Of a stretch of DNA of 64,000 nt, positions 36,089 through 46,407 are shown one piece after another. Position 1 is the first letter of the stretch. The number at the start of each line of letters is the position of its first letter. Source of the DNA: Blastococcus saxobsidens (GTDB lineage: Bacteria > Actinomycetota > Actinomycetes > Mycobacteriales > Geodermatophilaceae); NCBI RefSeq assembly GCF_010682065.1, contig NZ_JAAGWG010000007.1, positions 148,586-212,585 of the forward strand, written 5' to 3'. The translations under genes and the position numbers were made by a program. Under the pieces are notes generated by a model. That model made no database searches. It was given only the letters and a program-made list of their open reading frames with translations, and was not told the DNA's origin.

Positions 36089-36805
36089 TCAGGGCGGGCC
36101 GGCCTTGTAGCCGACCCCGCGCACGGTCAGCACGACCTCGGGCTTCTCCGGGTCGCGCTCGACCTTGGCGCGCAGGCGCTGGACGTGCACGTTCACCAGG
36201 CGGGTGTCGGCGGCGTGCCGGTAGCCCCACACCTGCTCGAGCAGCAGCTCGCGGGTGAACACCTGCCGCGGCTTGCGGGCCAGCGCCACCAGCAGGTCGA
36301 ACTCCAGCGGGGTGAGAGCGATGGGCACGCCGTCGCGGCTCACCTGGTGCGCCGGGACGTCGATCTGCACGTCGCCGATGCTCAGGTTCTCGGCCTGGCC
36401 GGTCTCGCCACGGCGCAGCTGGGCCCGCACGCGGGCCACCAGCTCCACCGGCTTGAACGGCTTGGTCACGTAGTCGTCGGCGCCGGCCTCCAGCCCCTGG
36501 ACGACGTCGATCGTGTCGCCCTTGGCCGTGAGCATGACGATGGGCACCGACGACTGCTGCCGGATGTCCTGGGCGATCTGCAGGCCGTTGCGGCCGGGCA
36601 GCATCAGGTCCAGGAGGACGAGGTCCGGCCGGGTCTGCTGGAAGACGCTGAGCGCGCGGTTGCCGTCGGAGACGAACGCAGGCTCGTACCCCTCGCGCCG
36701 CAGCACGATGCCGAGCATCTCGGCGAGGGCGGCGTCGTCGTCGACGACCAGGACACGGCCGCGACTGGGCCCGTTCTGGGGAGCGGTGGGTGGCACGGCG
36801 ACCAT
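36089..36805 (-). CDS. mtrA: response regulator MtrA
   Basis: This 238-aa OmpR/PhoB-type regulator has a receiver domain with VLVVDDDAALAEML, phospho-acceptor LLDLMLPG, and KPFKPVELVARV, then a winged-helix DNA-binding domain (LTPLEFDLLVALARKPRQVF, then TRELLLEQVWGYRHAADTRL). MtrA controls oriC-linked, septal and wall genes in actinobacteria. The start ATG 36805 gives a short extra N-terminus compared with mycobacteria; GTG 36796 is also possible. tmk, which lies between mtrA and ahcY in mycobacteria, is absent here. Confidence 0.95.
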   Translation of the reverse strand: MVAVPPTAPQNGPSRGRVLVVDDDAALAEMLGIVLRREGYEPAFVSDGNRALSVFQQTRPDLVLLDLMLPGRNGLQIAQDIRQQSSVPIVMLTAKGDTIDVVQGLEAGADDYVTKPFKPVELVARVRAQLRRGETGQAENLSIGDVQIDVPAHQVSRDGVPIALTPLEFDLLVALARKPRQVFTRELLLEQVWGYRHAADTRLVNVHVQRLRAKVERDPEKPEVVLTVRGVGYKAGPP

Positions 36806-36852
36806 TCTGCGCTGATCACGCAAGAAGTTGTCCCACCCGCCCGGGTGAGACG

Positions 36853-36898
36853 CCCCAGAAAGCGGGCCTTCCGGTTCCGGAAGGCTCGCTTTCTGGGG
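36853..36898. terminator. long hairpin upstream of mtrA
   Basis: A 22-bp stem (36853-36874 with 36877-36898) with one mismatch and a two-base loop lies between ahcY and mtrA. It is the outer of two hairpins in this gap and probably separates the transcription units. Confidence 0.75.
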
Positions 36899-36912
36899 TG
36901 CCGGGACGGATC

Positions 36913-36969
36913 GGCCCGGCCGCAGGGACCCGAGGCGCGCGAAGCGTGTCGCGGGGAGCGGCCGGGTCC
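36913..36969 (-). terminator. hairpin of the five-copy family, behind ahcY
   Basis: Arms 36913-36923 (GGCCCGGCCGC) and 36958-36969 (GCGGCCGGGTCC) pair with one bulged base, ending 2 nt from the ahcY stop codon. Confidence 0.75.
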
Positions 36970-36971
36970 TT

Positions 36972-38468
<1,497 letters not shown>

Positions 38469-38665
38469 GTCGCTCCAGTGTCCGCGCCCGGCCGTGGTCC
38501 GGCGGGCGCTGAGGGGTCGCTGAGAATGAGCGAGCATGCCGAGGCTTCGGCGGGGCTCGTGCCGCAGCCCAGGATAGGACGGCGGCCCGGAGAGGGACGG
38601 CCCTCCCGGCTCGAACGGATCGGTTGTGCCCCACCTACTTCGGCACGAATCCCGTCCGACTGGAG

Positions 38666-39811
38666 TCAGGACTCGCAGCCGACCCCGTCACCGTCGCGGT
38701 CGAACTTCGGCTGCCAGCCGGGGTCACCGGCCCGGATGGGTGCCGCCCCGGCGGCCTTGACGTCCGAGCAGTTGGCGTAGAAGGCACTCGGCGCGGGGGC
38801 AGGAGCCGGAGCGGGTGCCGGTGCAGGAGCCGGCGCAGGCGCGGGCGCAGGCGCAGGCGCGGGCTCGGGGGCCGGAGCGGGTGCCGGCGCGGGCTTGGGA
38901 ACGGGGGCGGGAGCGGGTGCCGGAGCGGGCAGCTCCGCGACGACCCCGCCGGGCAGTGGCTCGTCCGGGCAGCTGCTCAGGACGGTGGCCATCGTGTTCT
39001 GCTCCGCCTGGGTGATCCAGGCGCCGTAGCGGACCTTCACGGCCACCTGCCGGGCGACGTAGGCGCAGCGGTACCCGCGCACCGGCGGCAGCCAGGTCGC
39101 CGCGTCGCCGTCGCCCTTCTGCATGTTCAGCGGGCCGTCGACGGCCAGCAGGTTCAGCGGGTCGTTGGCGAAGGCGGTGCGGGTGGTCGTGTCCCAGCCC
39201 TGCGCGCCCTTCTGCCAGGCGTCGGACAGCGCGACGACGTGGTCGATCTGGACGTCGTCGCTGGTGCCCTGTCCGCGGACGAAGTCGATGCTGCGGCCGG
39301 AGTAGGGGTCGGCCAGCGTGCCGGTGAGCACGACGCAGTTGCGCGTGCCCGGCTTGAAGGCCTCACCGGTGAGGTCGCGGGCGAGGACGTCGTTGCGGGT
39401 GTCGCAGCCGTTGCGGTCGGTGTCCACCCAGCCGGAGCCGAACAGGCCGCGGTCGTAGCCGGTGCGCGGGGCCCGGCCCTTCACCTCGAGTGCCGCGAGG
39501 GCGGCCAGCGCGGAGGTGGGCGCGGCCGTGCCGACCACGGCCCGGGTGCTCGTCTCGTCGAGCATGCCGGCCGCATTCGCGATGCGATCGGCCTCGACGG
39601 CCGCCTCCGCGGTCTCCTGCTCGGCGAGCGCCGCATCGGCCGCCGCCGCGGCCGCGTCCAGCTCGGCAGCGCTCAGCGAGGGCGGAGTCTCCCGGGACGA
39701 GGACTCGGTCGACGGCGCCGTCTCGGCGCACCCGCCGAGCAGGGTCAGCGCCACGAGGGCGGCGAGTGCCCCTGGGACGGAACGACGCGGACGGGTGGAG
39801 CGAGCGGTCAC
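38666..39811 (-). CDS. secreted lipoprotein with HNH (DUF1524) nuclease and Excalibur domain
   Basis: This 381-aa lipoprotein starts at GTG 39811 behind GGGGGA. Its signal peptide ends in LTLLGGC (Cys about 27), and an Ala/Glu-rich helical region follows. Next is a DUF1524/HNH domain with [18 protein letters not shown] and [20 protein letters not shown] (His-Asn type active site). Then come about 30 Pro-Ala pairs (near 38778-38925) and a C-terminal Excalibur motif with [10 protein letters not shown] (Ca-binding). This is a surface-attached nuclease, possibly for nutrient DNA or contact with other cells. It is not in the syntenic mycobacterial block. Confidence 0.88.
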   Translation of the reverse strand: MTARSTRPRRSVPGALAALVALTLLGGCAETAPSTESSSRETPPSLSAAELDAAAAAADAALAEQETAEAAVEADRIANAAGMLDETSTRAVVGTAAPTSALAALAALEVKGRAPRTGYDRGLFGSGWVDTDRNGCDTRNDVLARDLTGEAFKPGTRNCVVLTGTLADPYSGRSIDFVRGQGTSDDVQIDHVVALSDAWQKGAQGWDTTTRTAFANDPLNLLAVDGPLNMQKGDGDAATWLPPVRGYRCAYVARQVAVKVRYGAWITQAEQNTMATVLSSCPDEPLPGGVVAELPAPAPAPAPVPKPAPAPAPAPEPAPAPAPAPAPAPAPAPAPAPAPAPSAFYANCSDVKAAGAAPIRAGDPGWQPKFDRDGDGVGCES

Positions 39812-39976
39812 GACAGATCCCCCGGGGCGAGAAGACAGCGCCCCGAAGCTAGGCGCGGCGGCGCCCGCCCCCTGCCGCGACACGCTGGCCCCTTCGACGT
39901 CAGGGTCTCGCGGTCAGGCCCCGATGCATCGCGGCCGGCCGTCCGGTCCGGACGAACCCGTGACTGCTCGCCTCCG

Positions 39977-41890
39977 TCAGGTGCCCTCGTACAGGCGTGT
40001 CCAGGTCTGCCGGTCGGAGAGCTCGGGCAGGGCAGCGCGCCAGCTCTCGCGGGCAGCGGCGCCCTCCCGCATGAGGCGTACCAGCACCGTTCCGCCCTGC
40101 CGCGCCAACCGCAGCATCACGTCGCGGTCGAAGCGACGCAGTCGGACCCCTTCCTGGGAGGGGTCGGTCACCACCGCGGTGTCGAACAGGGAGACGTGCC
40201 ACCAGTGCGCGTCGGCCGCGTTGATGGCGGCCGTCCCGCGGTTGCGGCGGCGCAGCTGCCACGCGATCCGCTTGGCCAGCACCAGCCCGAGCATCGACGG
40301 ATGCCCCGCCGGCGCGGTCCGCTGCATGTCGACCGCCGCCACGCCCGGAACCGCGGAGGCGGGGTGATTGGTGGTCTCGGGGTAGGACGCCCACAGCTTG
40401 CGGACCTCCGCCGCTGTCTTCGTCCCGCCGTCGGCCAGCACGTCGGGCCCACGGAGGAAGTCCTCCACCGCACGGATCAGGAGCGCGGCCAGGCCGTAGC
40501 GCATGGACACCACGGCGTCGATGAGCTGCTTGGCCAGGTGGTCGGTGATACGCCGCCGGTCGAAGTCACTGTGCAGGGCGCTGGTGATCAGGGAGTTTCG
40601 GTAGCTGAAGTACCGGGACCAGTCGTCCCAGTTCTTCCACGAGAAGTCCGCGTGCCAGACCCCCGCGCCGGGGAGGGTCACGGTCGGGAACCCGGCCGCC
40701 CGCGCGCGCAGGCCGAACTCGATGTCGTCCCACTGGAAGAAGACGGGCAGCGGGTAGCCGATCGCCGAGACGACCTCCGAGGGGATCAGGCAGGTCCACC
40801 AGGCGTTGTAGTCACCGTCGATCCGCAGGTCCTGCTGTTCCTCGGTCACGTCCGCATTGGTGAGCGCGTCGGCCACCGGCTTGCCGGCCCGCAGGATGGA
40901 CAGGTCGGCCGACTCCGCGCCGACGTGCAAGCGGTCCGGGTGGAGCAGGTTCAGCATCTGGCCGCCCACGAGCACCGGCTCGTCGGCGCGGTCGGCGAAG
41001 GCCCTCAGCCGGACGACGGTGTCGGGCTCGAGCCGGATGTCGTCGTCCATGAGCAGCAGGTTGACCCGCTCGACGGTCTCGTTGCGGACCGCCTCGTAGA
41101 TGCCGCGAGTGAATCCGCCGGCCCCCCCGAGGTTGGGCTGGCGGATGTAGCGCAGCGCCGAGCCGAGAGCCTGGTGGACGTCGGCGAAGCCGGGGCGGCT
41201 GTCGACGGTGTCGGTGCCCTGGTCGACGACGTACACCGCGGCGAGCTCACCCGCGACCGCGCGGTCGGCCGCCAGCGTCTGCAGGGTCGCGAGGCAGTCG
41301 TCGGCCCGGTTGTAGGTGCAGATGACCACCGCGGTCGCTCTCCGTGGCCGGATGGCAGCGACCGACCACTCCACGTTCTCGACGAGAAGGCCCTCGGTGT
41401 CGGTCTCGAACTCGACCCACAACGCGCCGCCGTCCACGAAGCGGTCGAGTGCAAGAGCGAAGGTGAGCGACTGCTCGTGAGCGTCCTGGACGCGCTGCGT
41501 CGCGACCGTGCGCGGCTTCCCCTTGCTGTCGGAGGCCATGACGCGGACGAGCCCGGCCCCGCTCACGACAGCATGCAGGTCGACCGAGCGCGCGGAGGTC
41601 CAGCGCTGCCAGTAGGAGGCCGGGAAGCGACCGAAGTAGGTGTTGGTCGACACCGTGGCGTGGCCGTCGAGGTTCAGCCTGCCGCGCTCGCGGACCGCGA
41701 CCCCGGCGACCGTCGTGAAGTACATCTCGGGAGGGACATCGGGGGTGGGCCCGTCGAACAGCGTGCGCTGGGCGAGCAGACGGCCACGGCGCTGGGCCGG
41801 GTGCCGTGCGGGGGCAGGGACTGAGGCTGGGACAGCCTGTGGCTGGACGGCCATCACCAAGGTGTCGTCTCCGTTCGAGCGCCGGCGCAT
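39977..41890 (-). CDS. glfT2: GlfT2-type galactofuranosyltransferase
   Basis: GlfT2 extends the galactan of arabinogalactan by adding galactofuranose from UDP-Galf. The 637-aa protein matches the family length. It has the N-terminal beta-sandwich (YFGRFPASYWQRWT), the GT-A domain with TYNRADDCLATL, the metal motif MDDDIRL (281-287), YNAWWTCLIP, and the catalytic QWDDIEFGLRA (about 386-396) with a His near 413. The start ATG 41890 is six bases from TACCTT, so leaderless. A second in-frame ATG at 41854 is possible. The matching mutase gene glf is at the right edge. Confidence 0.92.
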   Translation of the reverse strand: MRRRSNGDDTLVMAVQPQAVPASVPAPARHPAQRRGRLLAQRTLFDGPTPDVPPEMYFTTVAGVAVRERGRLNLDGHATVSTNTYFGRFPASYWQRWTSARSVDLHAVVSGAGLVRVMASDSKGKPRTVATQRVQDAHEQSLTFALALDRFVDGGALWVEFETDTEGLLVENVEWSVAAIRPRRATAVVICTYNRADDCLATLQTLAADRAVAGELAAVYVVDQGTDTVDSRPGFADVHQALGSALRYIRQPNLGGAGGFTRGIYEAVRNETVERVNLLLMDDDIRLEPDTVVRLRAFADRADEPVLVGGQMLNLLHPDRLHVGAESADLSILRAGKPVADALTNADVTEEQQDLRIDGDYNAWWTCLIPSEVVSAIGYPLPVFFQWDDIEFGLRARAAGFPTVTLPGAGVWHADFSWKNWDDWSRYFSYRNSLITSALHSDFDRRRITDHLAKQLIDAVVSMRYGLAALLIRAVEDFLRGPDVLADGGTKTAAEVRKLWASYPETTNHPASAVPGVAAVDMQRTAPAGHPSMLGLVLAKRIAWQLRRRNRGTAAINAADAHWWHVSLFDTAVVTDPSQEGVRLRRFDRDVMLRLARQGGTVLVRLMREGAAARESWRAALPELSDRQTWTRLYEGT

Positions 41891-41896
41891 GGGAGA

Positions 41897-41902
41897 AAGG
41901 TA
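41897..41902 (-). promoter_or_regulatory. -10 box of the glfT2 gene (leaderless)
   Basis: TACCTT on the minus strand ends six bases before the ATG at 41890. Confidence 0.55.
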
Positions 41903-41973
41903 ACCGGGTTCGTGCCCGCTCAGCCTCCGATCTACCCCTCTCCGCCACCAAGCGACAGATCATGACTCTCTGT

Positions 41974-42413
41974 TCACAGCGACCGACGGAGAGCTATCTC
42001 GCGGGCTGTCGTCTCGTCAGCCCGCAGCAGGACCCGGTACTCGCGCTCCTCCCGGCCCGGGAAGTCGAAGAGCATCGAAGCCAGCACCCATCCCGCGGCC
42101 GGCCGGGAGCCGACCAGGTCGAGGACCGTCACGGCCGAGGAGTGCAGGTCACCGTCGACGTGCACGAAGTCCACGGTCCCCGAGTTGGCTGCCGGAAACG
42201 CCGGAAGGGTGTCCGCGAACCAGCCGACCACCGACCCGGCGCCGGCCACATCGGGCAGCGCACCGACGGCGAAGGCACCCGCACACACGTGCGGCCGGTT
42301 GTCCTCCGGCAGCCTTCGGAGGAGTCGAAGCCGTGGACCATCCACCGCTCGCGCTGGGCCACCACCCCGTTCCTCACCAACCTCGCCGGCAAGAGCCTGA
42401 CCGGGCCGGCCAT
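41974..42413 (-). pseudogene. broken TylF-like class I methyltransferase
   Basis: The 3' part (41974 to about 42313) reads LPEDNRPHVCAGAFAVGAL, VVGWFADTLPAF, VDFVHVDGDLHSSAVTVLDL and so on, a macrocin-O-methyltransferase (TylF) C-terminal half. The preceding piece reads RWMVHGFDSSEG, but in another frame; a single missing base near 42313 separates the two. The conserved N-terminal half with the SAM loop is absent, because the YfhO gene ends just upstream. It is therefore a truncated and frameshifted remnant, unless the shift is a sequencing error. Confidence 0.72.
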
Positions 42414-42464
42414 CGCTGCACCGCCGTCCGCCGGAGCGTCCGGGACGGGGGGCGACCGGAGCGG

Positions 42465-44756
42465 CTATCGGCCGGCCTGCCGCCTGCGCGTGCGTCGACG
42501 CTGCCACCACCACAGTCCCGACTGCAGGACCACGACCAGCCCCGCGCCGGCCGCGGCGGCGGCCCCCACCCGCAGTCCTGGTGGGGTGTACTCCAGGGCG
42601 AGCGTGTGCTCACCGGCCGGCACCGACACGGCCAGCAGACCGGCCGGGCCGTCGATCGCCGGAACCTCGTCGCCGTCGACGGTGACGGAGTACCCGGGCC
42701 ACGCCAGCCGGGCGAAGAGCACCCGGCCGGCATCCTCGGCGCGGTACCGGACCACTTCATCGGCCTCCTCCGCGGAGTCGGCCAGCACCTCGATGGCGGG
42801 TGAGGTCCACGACACCCGCCCCTCGTCGGCGTACGGCTCGTCACGGACCCACACCGCGCGCACCGGGCTCCGCTCCACGACCCGCCAGCCGGGCGGGGGC
42901 TGCCCGTCGACGACCTCGTCCCCCAGCAGGTCCCGCTGCAGCACCAGGGTCGAGACGCGCAGCGCGTCGACCAGCGGCACCGGGTACCCCGGGCCAGCGG
43001 GCTGCCACAGCCGGCCGAACGCCTCCGGGCACGTGGCTCCCCGATAGTCCATGCAGAGTGCGTCGGAGAACTCCTGGAAGCCGATACCGCTGTAGCTGGC
43101 CACCGTCGCGGTGCCGGTCGCCCGCACGAGGTTGCCGAAGGTGATCTCGCCGTCCCTCATCTGCTCCGTCGTGATCACGTCGTGCCGTGCCAGTTGCAGC
43201 GCCGTCCCCTCGTAGGCCGTCGTCCCGCCGGCGAGTGCGGTCAGGTCCGAGGCGGCCCGCAGGCCGAACCCACCCGGCCGGTACGGCAGGGCAGCGGTCT
43301 GGAAGGCGACGACGGCGATCGTGCCGGCGACCAGCACGGCCCCCAGCGCCGGCAGACCGCGCCGCCGGCCGACCACCACGGCGAGGGCGGTCGCGGTCGC
43401 CACCAGCAGCAGCCCGGTGGCGTGCACCCGGTCGAGGTCGCTCGGGTGCACCGCCCAGGCGAGGTAGCCGCCGCCCAGCACGATCGCGCCGCTGGCCACG
43501 GCCCGCCGACGGGGGACGTCGGTCGCCAGGCCGGCGGAGAGCACCACCGCGAAGAGGACCGCCACCGCCAGGTAGAGGTACTCCACCAGCCGGACCGGCC
43601 AGCGGAACAACCACAGGTTCGAAGGGCCCAAGGTGGCGAGGAGGTAGAACCCGGCGATGCCGAGGAGCCCGGCCAGCGACCGCGCCCGGCGACGCAGCCT
43701 CGACCAGCGCAGCCACGGCAGCAGCGGCAGCACGAACCAGGCCAGGTAGGTCGACGGCTGGGTCTCCAGCAGCGCACCGCCCCAGTTCGTGATCGAGGGC
43801 AGGTAGGTCGGGGAGCTGGCGGCGGCGAGATCGCCCAGATCGGGCACCAGGAAGGTGTCGTTGGCCAGGACGGCGAGGTCCTGGCGCAAGGAGACCTCCC
43901 CGGCGCCGAGCAGCGGCAGGTACACCGGCAGCGCGACGAGGCCGGCGCAGGCGCCCATCACGACCAGGTGGAAGAGCCTCGTGTAGCGGCGTCGCAGGAG
44001 CAGCTCGGCACCGAGCGCCGTCAGCACGACGACCATGCCCAGCGCCCCGTAGGGGTTACCGGTCGTCATCACGAGGGCACCGGCGAGGAAGGGGACGAAC
44101 GGGTTGAGGCGGCCCCGGGCGTGCCTGCGGGCCGCCCACCAGAACCAGGTCACCCAGGTGAAGGCCATGAGCCCCGCGGGCCATCCGGCGGCCTCGTACC
44201 AGAGGGTGAAGCCGGAGAACGGGACGGCGAGCGCGACCACGGCCGCAGGCCAGCGGCGGGCGCCGTGCTCGCGGGCGACGAGGAAGGTGCCCATCGCCAG
44301 CAGCCCGAGGAACTCCACCATGACCACGGCTGCCGCCTGCGCGAGGTCGTCGAAGTAGGACACGAGCACGAAGTTCGCGAGGTTGACCGGGTTCCAGATC
44401 CCGGTCAGGGCCTCGGCGGCGTAGTTGCCACCCATCCAGCCGGCCGGGTCCATGGTCACCCAGTCGCCGTTCCGCAACCGCTGGCCGAAGACGTGCCACA
44501 AGGGGGCGAACTGCTCGTACTGGTCGCCGACGTAGTAGAAGAGCCGCTGCTGCACGTAGGGAATCGCACCGATCACCCAGGCCGCCGCGCCGATACCCAG
44601 GGTGACCAGCCATTCCGGCACCCGGCGGCTCCGGTGGGAGGAAGGACCGGGCACCGCCGCCGACGGTGCGCCGGGGACCTCGTCCGCGGGGCCGCTCCCG
44701 GTCGCCGGCGACGTCTCGGCGCCCACGGCCGCCTGGACGCCGGTCGAACCCCTCAT
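42465..44756 (-). CDS. YfhO-family membrane glycosyltransferase-like protein
   Basis: This 763-aa polytopic protein of the YfhO family has about a dozen hydrophobic segments and a C-terminal beta-rich domain (VDGDEVPAIDGPAGLLAVSV, then TLALEYTPPG). YfhO-type proteins transfer sugars from lipid carriers to surface glycans; a conserved acidic motif typical of GT-C enzymes may be in YYVGDQYEQFAPLWHVF. The start ATG 44756 overlaps the GtrA stop (ATGA). With GtrA and GtrB it forms a three-gene glycan-modification operon. Confidence 0.85.
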   Translation of the reverse strand: MRGSTGVQAAVGAETSPATGSGPADEVPGAPSAAVPGPSSHRSRRVPEWLVTLGIGAAAWVIGAIPYVQQRLFYYVGDQYEQFAPLWHVFGQRLRNGDWVTMDPAGWMGGNYAAEALTGIWNPVNLANFVLVSYFDDLAQAAAVVMVEFLGLLAMGTFLVAREHGARRWPAAVVALAVPFSGFTLWYEAAGWPAGLMAFTWVTWFWWAARRHARGRLNPFVPFLAGALVMTTGNPYGALGMVVVLTALGAELLLRRRYTRLFHLVVMGACAGLVALPVYLPLLGAGEVSLRQDLAVLANDTFLVPDLGDLAAASSPTYLPSITNWGGALLETQPSTYLAWFVLPLLPWLRWSRLRRRARSLAGLLGIAGFYLLATLGPSNLWLFRWPVRLVEYLYLAVAVLFAVVLSAGLATDVPRRRAVASGAIVLGGGYLAWAVHPSDLDRVHATGLLLVATATALAVVVGRRRGLPALGAVLVAGTIAVVAFQTAALPYRPGGFGLRAASDLTALAGGTTAYEGTALQLARHDVITTEQMRDGEITFGNLVRATGTATVASYSGIGFQEFSDALCMDYRGATCPEAFGRLWQPAGPGYPVPLVDALRVSTLVLQRDLLGDEVVDGQPPPGWRVVERSPVRAVWVRDEPYADEGRVSWTSPAIEVLADSAEEADEVVRYRAEDAGRVLFARLAWPGYSVTVDGDEVPAIDGPAGLLAVSVPAGEHTLALEYTPPGLRVGAAAAAGAGLVVVLQSGLWWWQRRRTRRRQAGR

Positions 44757-45202
44757 CGGGGCACGCCCCGCGGCGTCGGAGCATCCGCACCGGGCTCGGC
44801 GTCCCGACCGGGTGCGGTGGCCGGGCGTCCGGTCAACAGTCGGCGGGAGAGCAGGAAGGTCACCGGGATCGCGGCCACCGCGGCGATGAGCGGAGCCAGC
44901 CGCTCGTCCACGGCGACCCACTCCACCAGCACGACGACACCGACCGTGGTCATGACGTAGTTGGTCGCGTTGGTCAGCGGGAAGAGGGCCAGTTTCCGCC
45001 ACGTCGGGCGGGTGCGGAACGTCCAGTAGCAGTTGAGCAGGAACGACCCGACCATTGCCACCAGGATCGCTACCAGGTGTGCCACCAGGTAGTGCGACAC
45101 CGTGCTCAGCAGCAGGTACGTGCCGTAGTAGACGCCGGTGTTCACCACACCGACGACGGCGAACCGGAAGGCGTGGTGCAGGGTCGTACGGTCGGCTCTC
45201 AC
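44753..45202 (-). CDS. GtrA-family membrane protein (flippase-like)
   Basis: This 149-aa protein has four predicted membrane helices (FRFAVVGVVNTGVYYGTYLL, LVAILVAMVGSFLLNCYW, NATNYVMTTVGVVVLVEW, APLIAAVAAIPVTFLLSRRL), the GtrA fold. GtrA proteins flip undecaprenyl-linked sugars across the membrane. The start GTG 45202 overlaps the GtrB stop by four bases, and its own stop overlaps the YfhO start, so the order GtrB-GtrA-YfhO is tightly coupled. Confidence 0.87.
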   Translation of the reverse strand: MRADRTTLHHAFRFAVVGVVNTGVYYGTYLLLSTVSHYLVAHLVAILVAMVGSFLLNCYWTFRTRPTWRKLALFPLTNATNYVMTTVGVVVLVEWVAVDERLAPLIAAVAAIPVTFLLSRRLLTGRPATAPGRDAEPGADAPTPRGVPR

Positions 45203-46275
45203 CTGGAGGGCCGGCGGTCCGTGCCCTCCGGCGCCAGCTGGGAACGCGCGTACCGCCCGTCCGCGTCGGCGGGGACGTCGGAGGCGACCCAGTTGCCCAC
45301 CATCACGGTGGTGCGCCGGGGCGCCGGCCTGAGGCGCTGCTCGTCCGGTGCCAGCTCGTCGCTCGCCTCCGCGACCAGGAAGTGTGGTCGGTGCTTGCTC
45401 TCGTAGTAGATCCGGCCGACGTACTCCCCGATCACGCCCAGGAACAGCAGCTGCAGCCCACCCAGGCCGATCACCGCGGCGACGAGCGTGACGTAGCCGG
45501 GCACCACGATGCCTCCGGCGATGGCCGCCACGACGAGGTACCCGGCGTAGCCGAAGGCGAGCGTGGTGACCACCAGACCCACGTAGATGGCCAGCCGCAG
45601 CGGAGCGTTGTTGAACGACATGACGCCGTCGATGCCGTAGTTGAGCAGCCTGCGGAGGGTCCACCGACTGGTGTCCCCGCCGAACCGGGCCTCGTTGCGG
45701 TAGTCGATGGTGGCCGTCGGGAAGCCGATCCAGGCGAACAGCCCCTTGGAGAACCGGTTGTACTCACCCAGCTGCAGCAGCGCGTCGACCGCGCGGCGGC
45801 TCAGCAGCCGGAAGTCGCCGACGCCGTCCTCGATGCGGACCTCGACGAGCGAGTTGACCAGCTTGTAGTACATCCGGGACAGCAGGCTCCGGCCGAAGGC
45901 GTCGCCCTCGCGGTTCCGCCGGGCCACCACCTGGTCGTGCCCCTGCTCCCAGAGCTCCAGCATCTCGCGCAGCAGCCGCGGCGGGTGCTGCAGATCGGCG
46001 TCCATGATCACGACGGCGTCGCCACGTGCGTAGGCCAGGCCGGCCAGCATCGCCGACTCCTTGCCGAAGTTCCGGCTGAGCGAGACGTACCGGACCCGCG
46101 GATCCGCTGCGTTCAGCTCCTGCAGCACCTGGGTCGTCCGGTCCCGGCTGCCGTCGTCGACCAGCACGAACTCGAAGTCGGCCGTGGTGCTCTCCAGCAC
46201 CGCCGTGACCTGGGCGACGAGCTCGGGCAGGACCCGCTCCTCGTCGTGGCACGGGACCACCACGGACAACAGCAT
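45199..46275 (-). CDS. GtrB-type polyprenyl-phosphate glycosyltransferase (GT2)
   Basis: This 358-aa enzyme attaches a sugar to polyprenyl phosphate. It has VVVPCHDEERVLPELV, VLVDDGSRDRTTQVL, DADLQHPP (metal motif) and RYVSLSRNFGKESAML, then two C-terminal membrane helices (about residues 230-255 and 262-285). It resembles DPM1/GtrB, so it produces the donor that GtrA flips and YfhO uses. ATG 46275 follows GGGAGG. Confidence 0.92.
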   Translation of the reverse strand: MLLSVVVPCHDEERVLPELVAQVTAVLESTTADFEFVLVDDGSRDRTTQVLQELNAADPRVRYVSLSRNFGKESAMLAGLAYARGDAVVIMDADLQHPPRLLREMLELWEQGHDQVVARRNREGDAFGRSLLSRMYYKLVNSLVEVRIEDGVGDFRLLSRRAVDALLQLGEYNRFSKGLFAWIGFPTATIDYRNEARFGGDTSRWTLRRLLNYGIDGVMSFNNAPLRLAIYVGLVVTTLAFGYAGYLVVAAIAGGIVVPGYVTLVAAVIGLGGLQLLFLGVIGEYVGRIYYESKHRPHFLVAEASDELAPDEQRLRPAPRRTTVMVGNWVASDVPADADGRYARSQLAPEGTDRRPSR

Positions 46276-46407
46276 GCAGGCGCCTCCCAGCTATCCGGCC
46301 GACACCCCGGGCGGTCGGACACGGGGCCGGCACTGATGGTGCATCCCCGCCATACTGACCGACGCCACGCGACACCGCAGCACCGCCTACGCCGGGCCTG
46401 CCGAAGA

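Noticed and set aside
38469..38600. SAH or SAM riboswitch ahead of ahcY
   Set aside because: I compared the leader with the SAH riboswitch core as I know it and found no matching conserved blocks.
38778..38925. Tandem repeat array as a mobile or CRISPR-like element
   Set aside because: It encodes the Pro-Ala arm of the HNH lipoprotein in frame; there are no spacers and no palindromic repeats.
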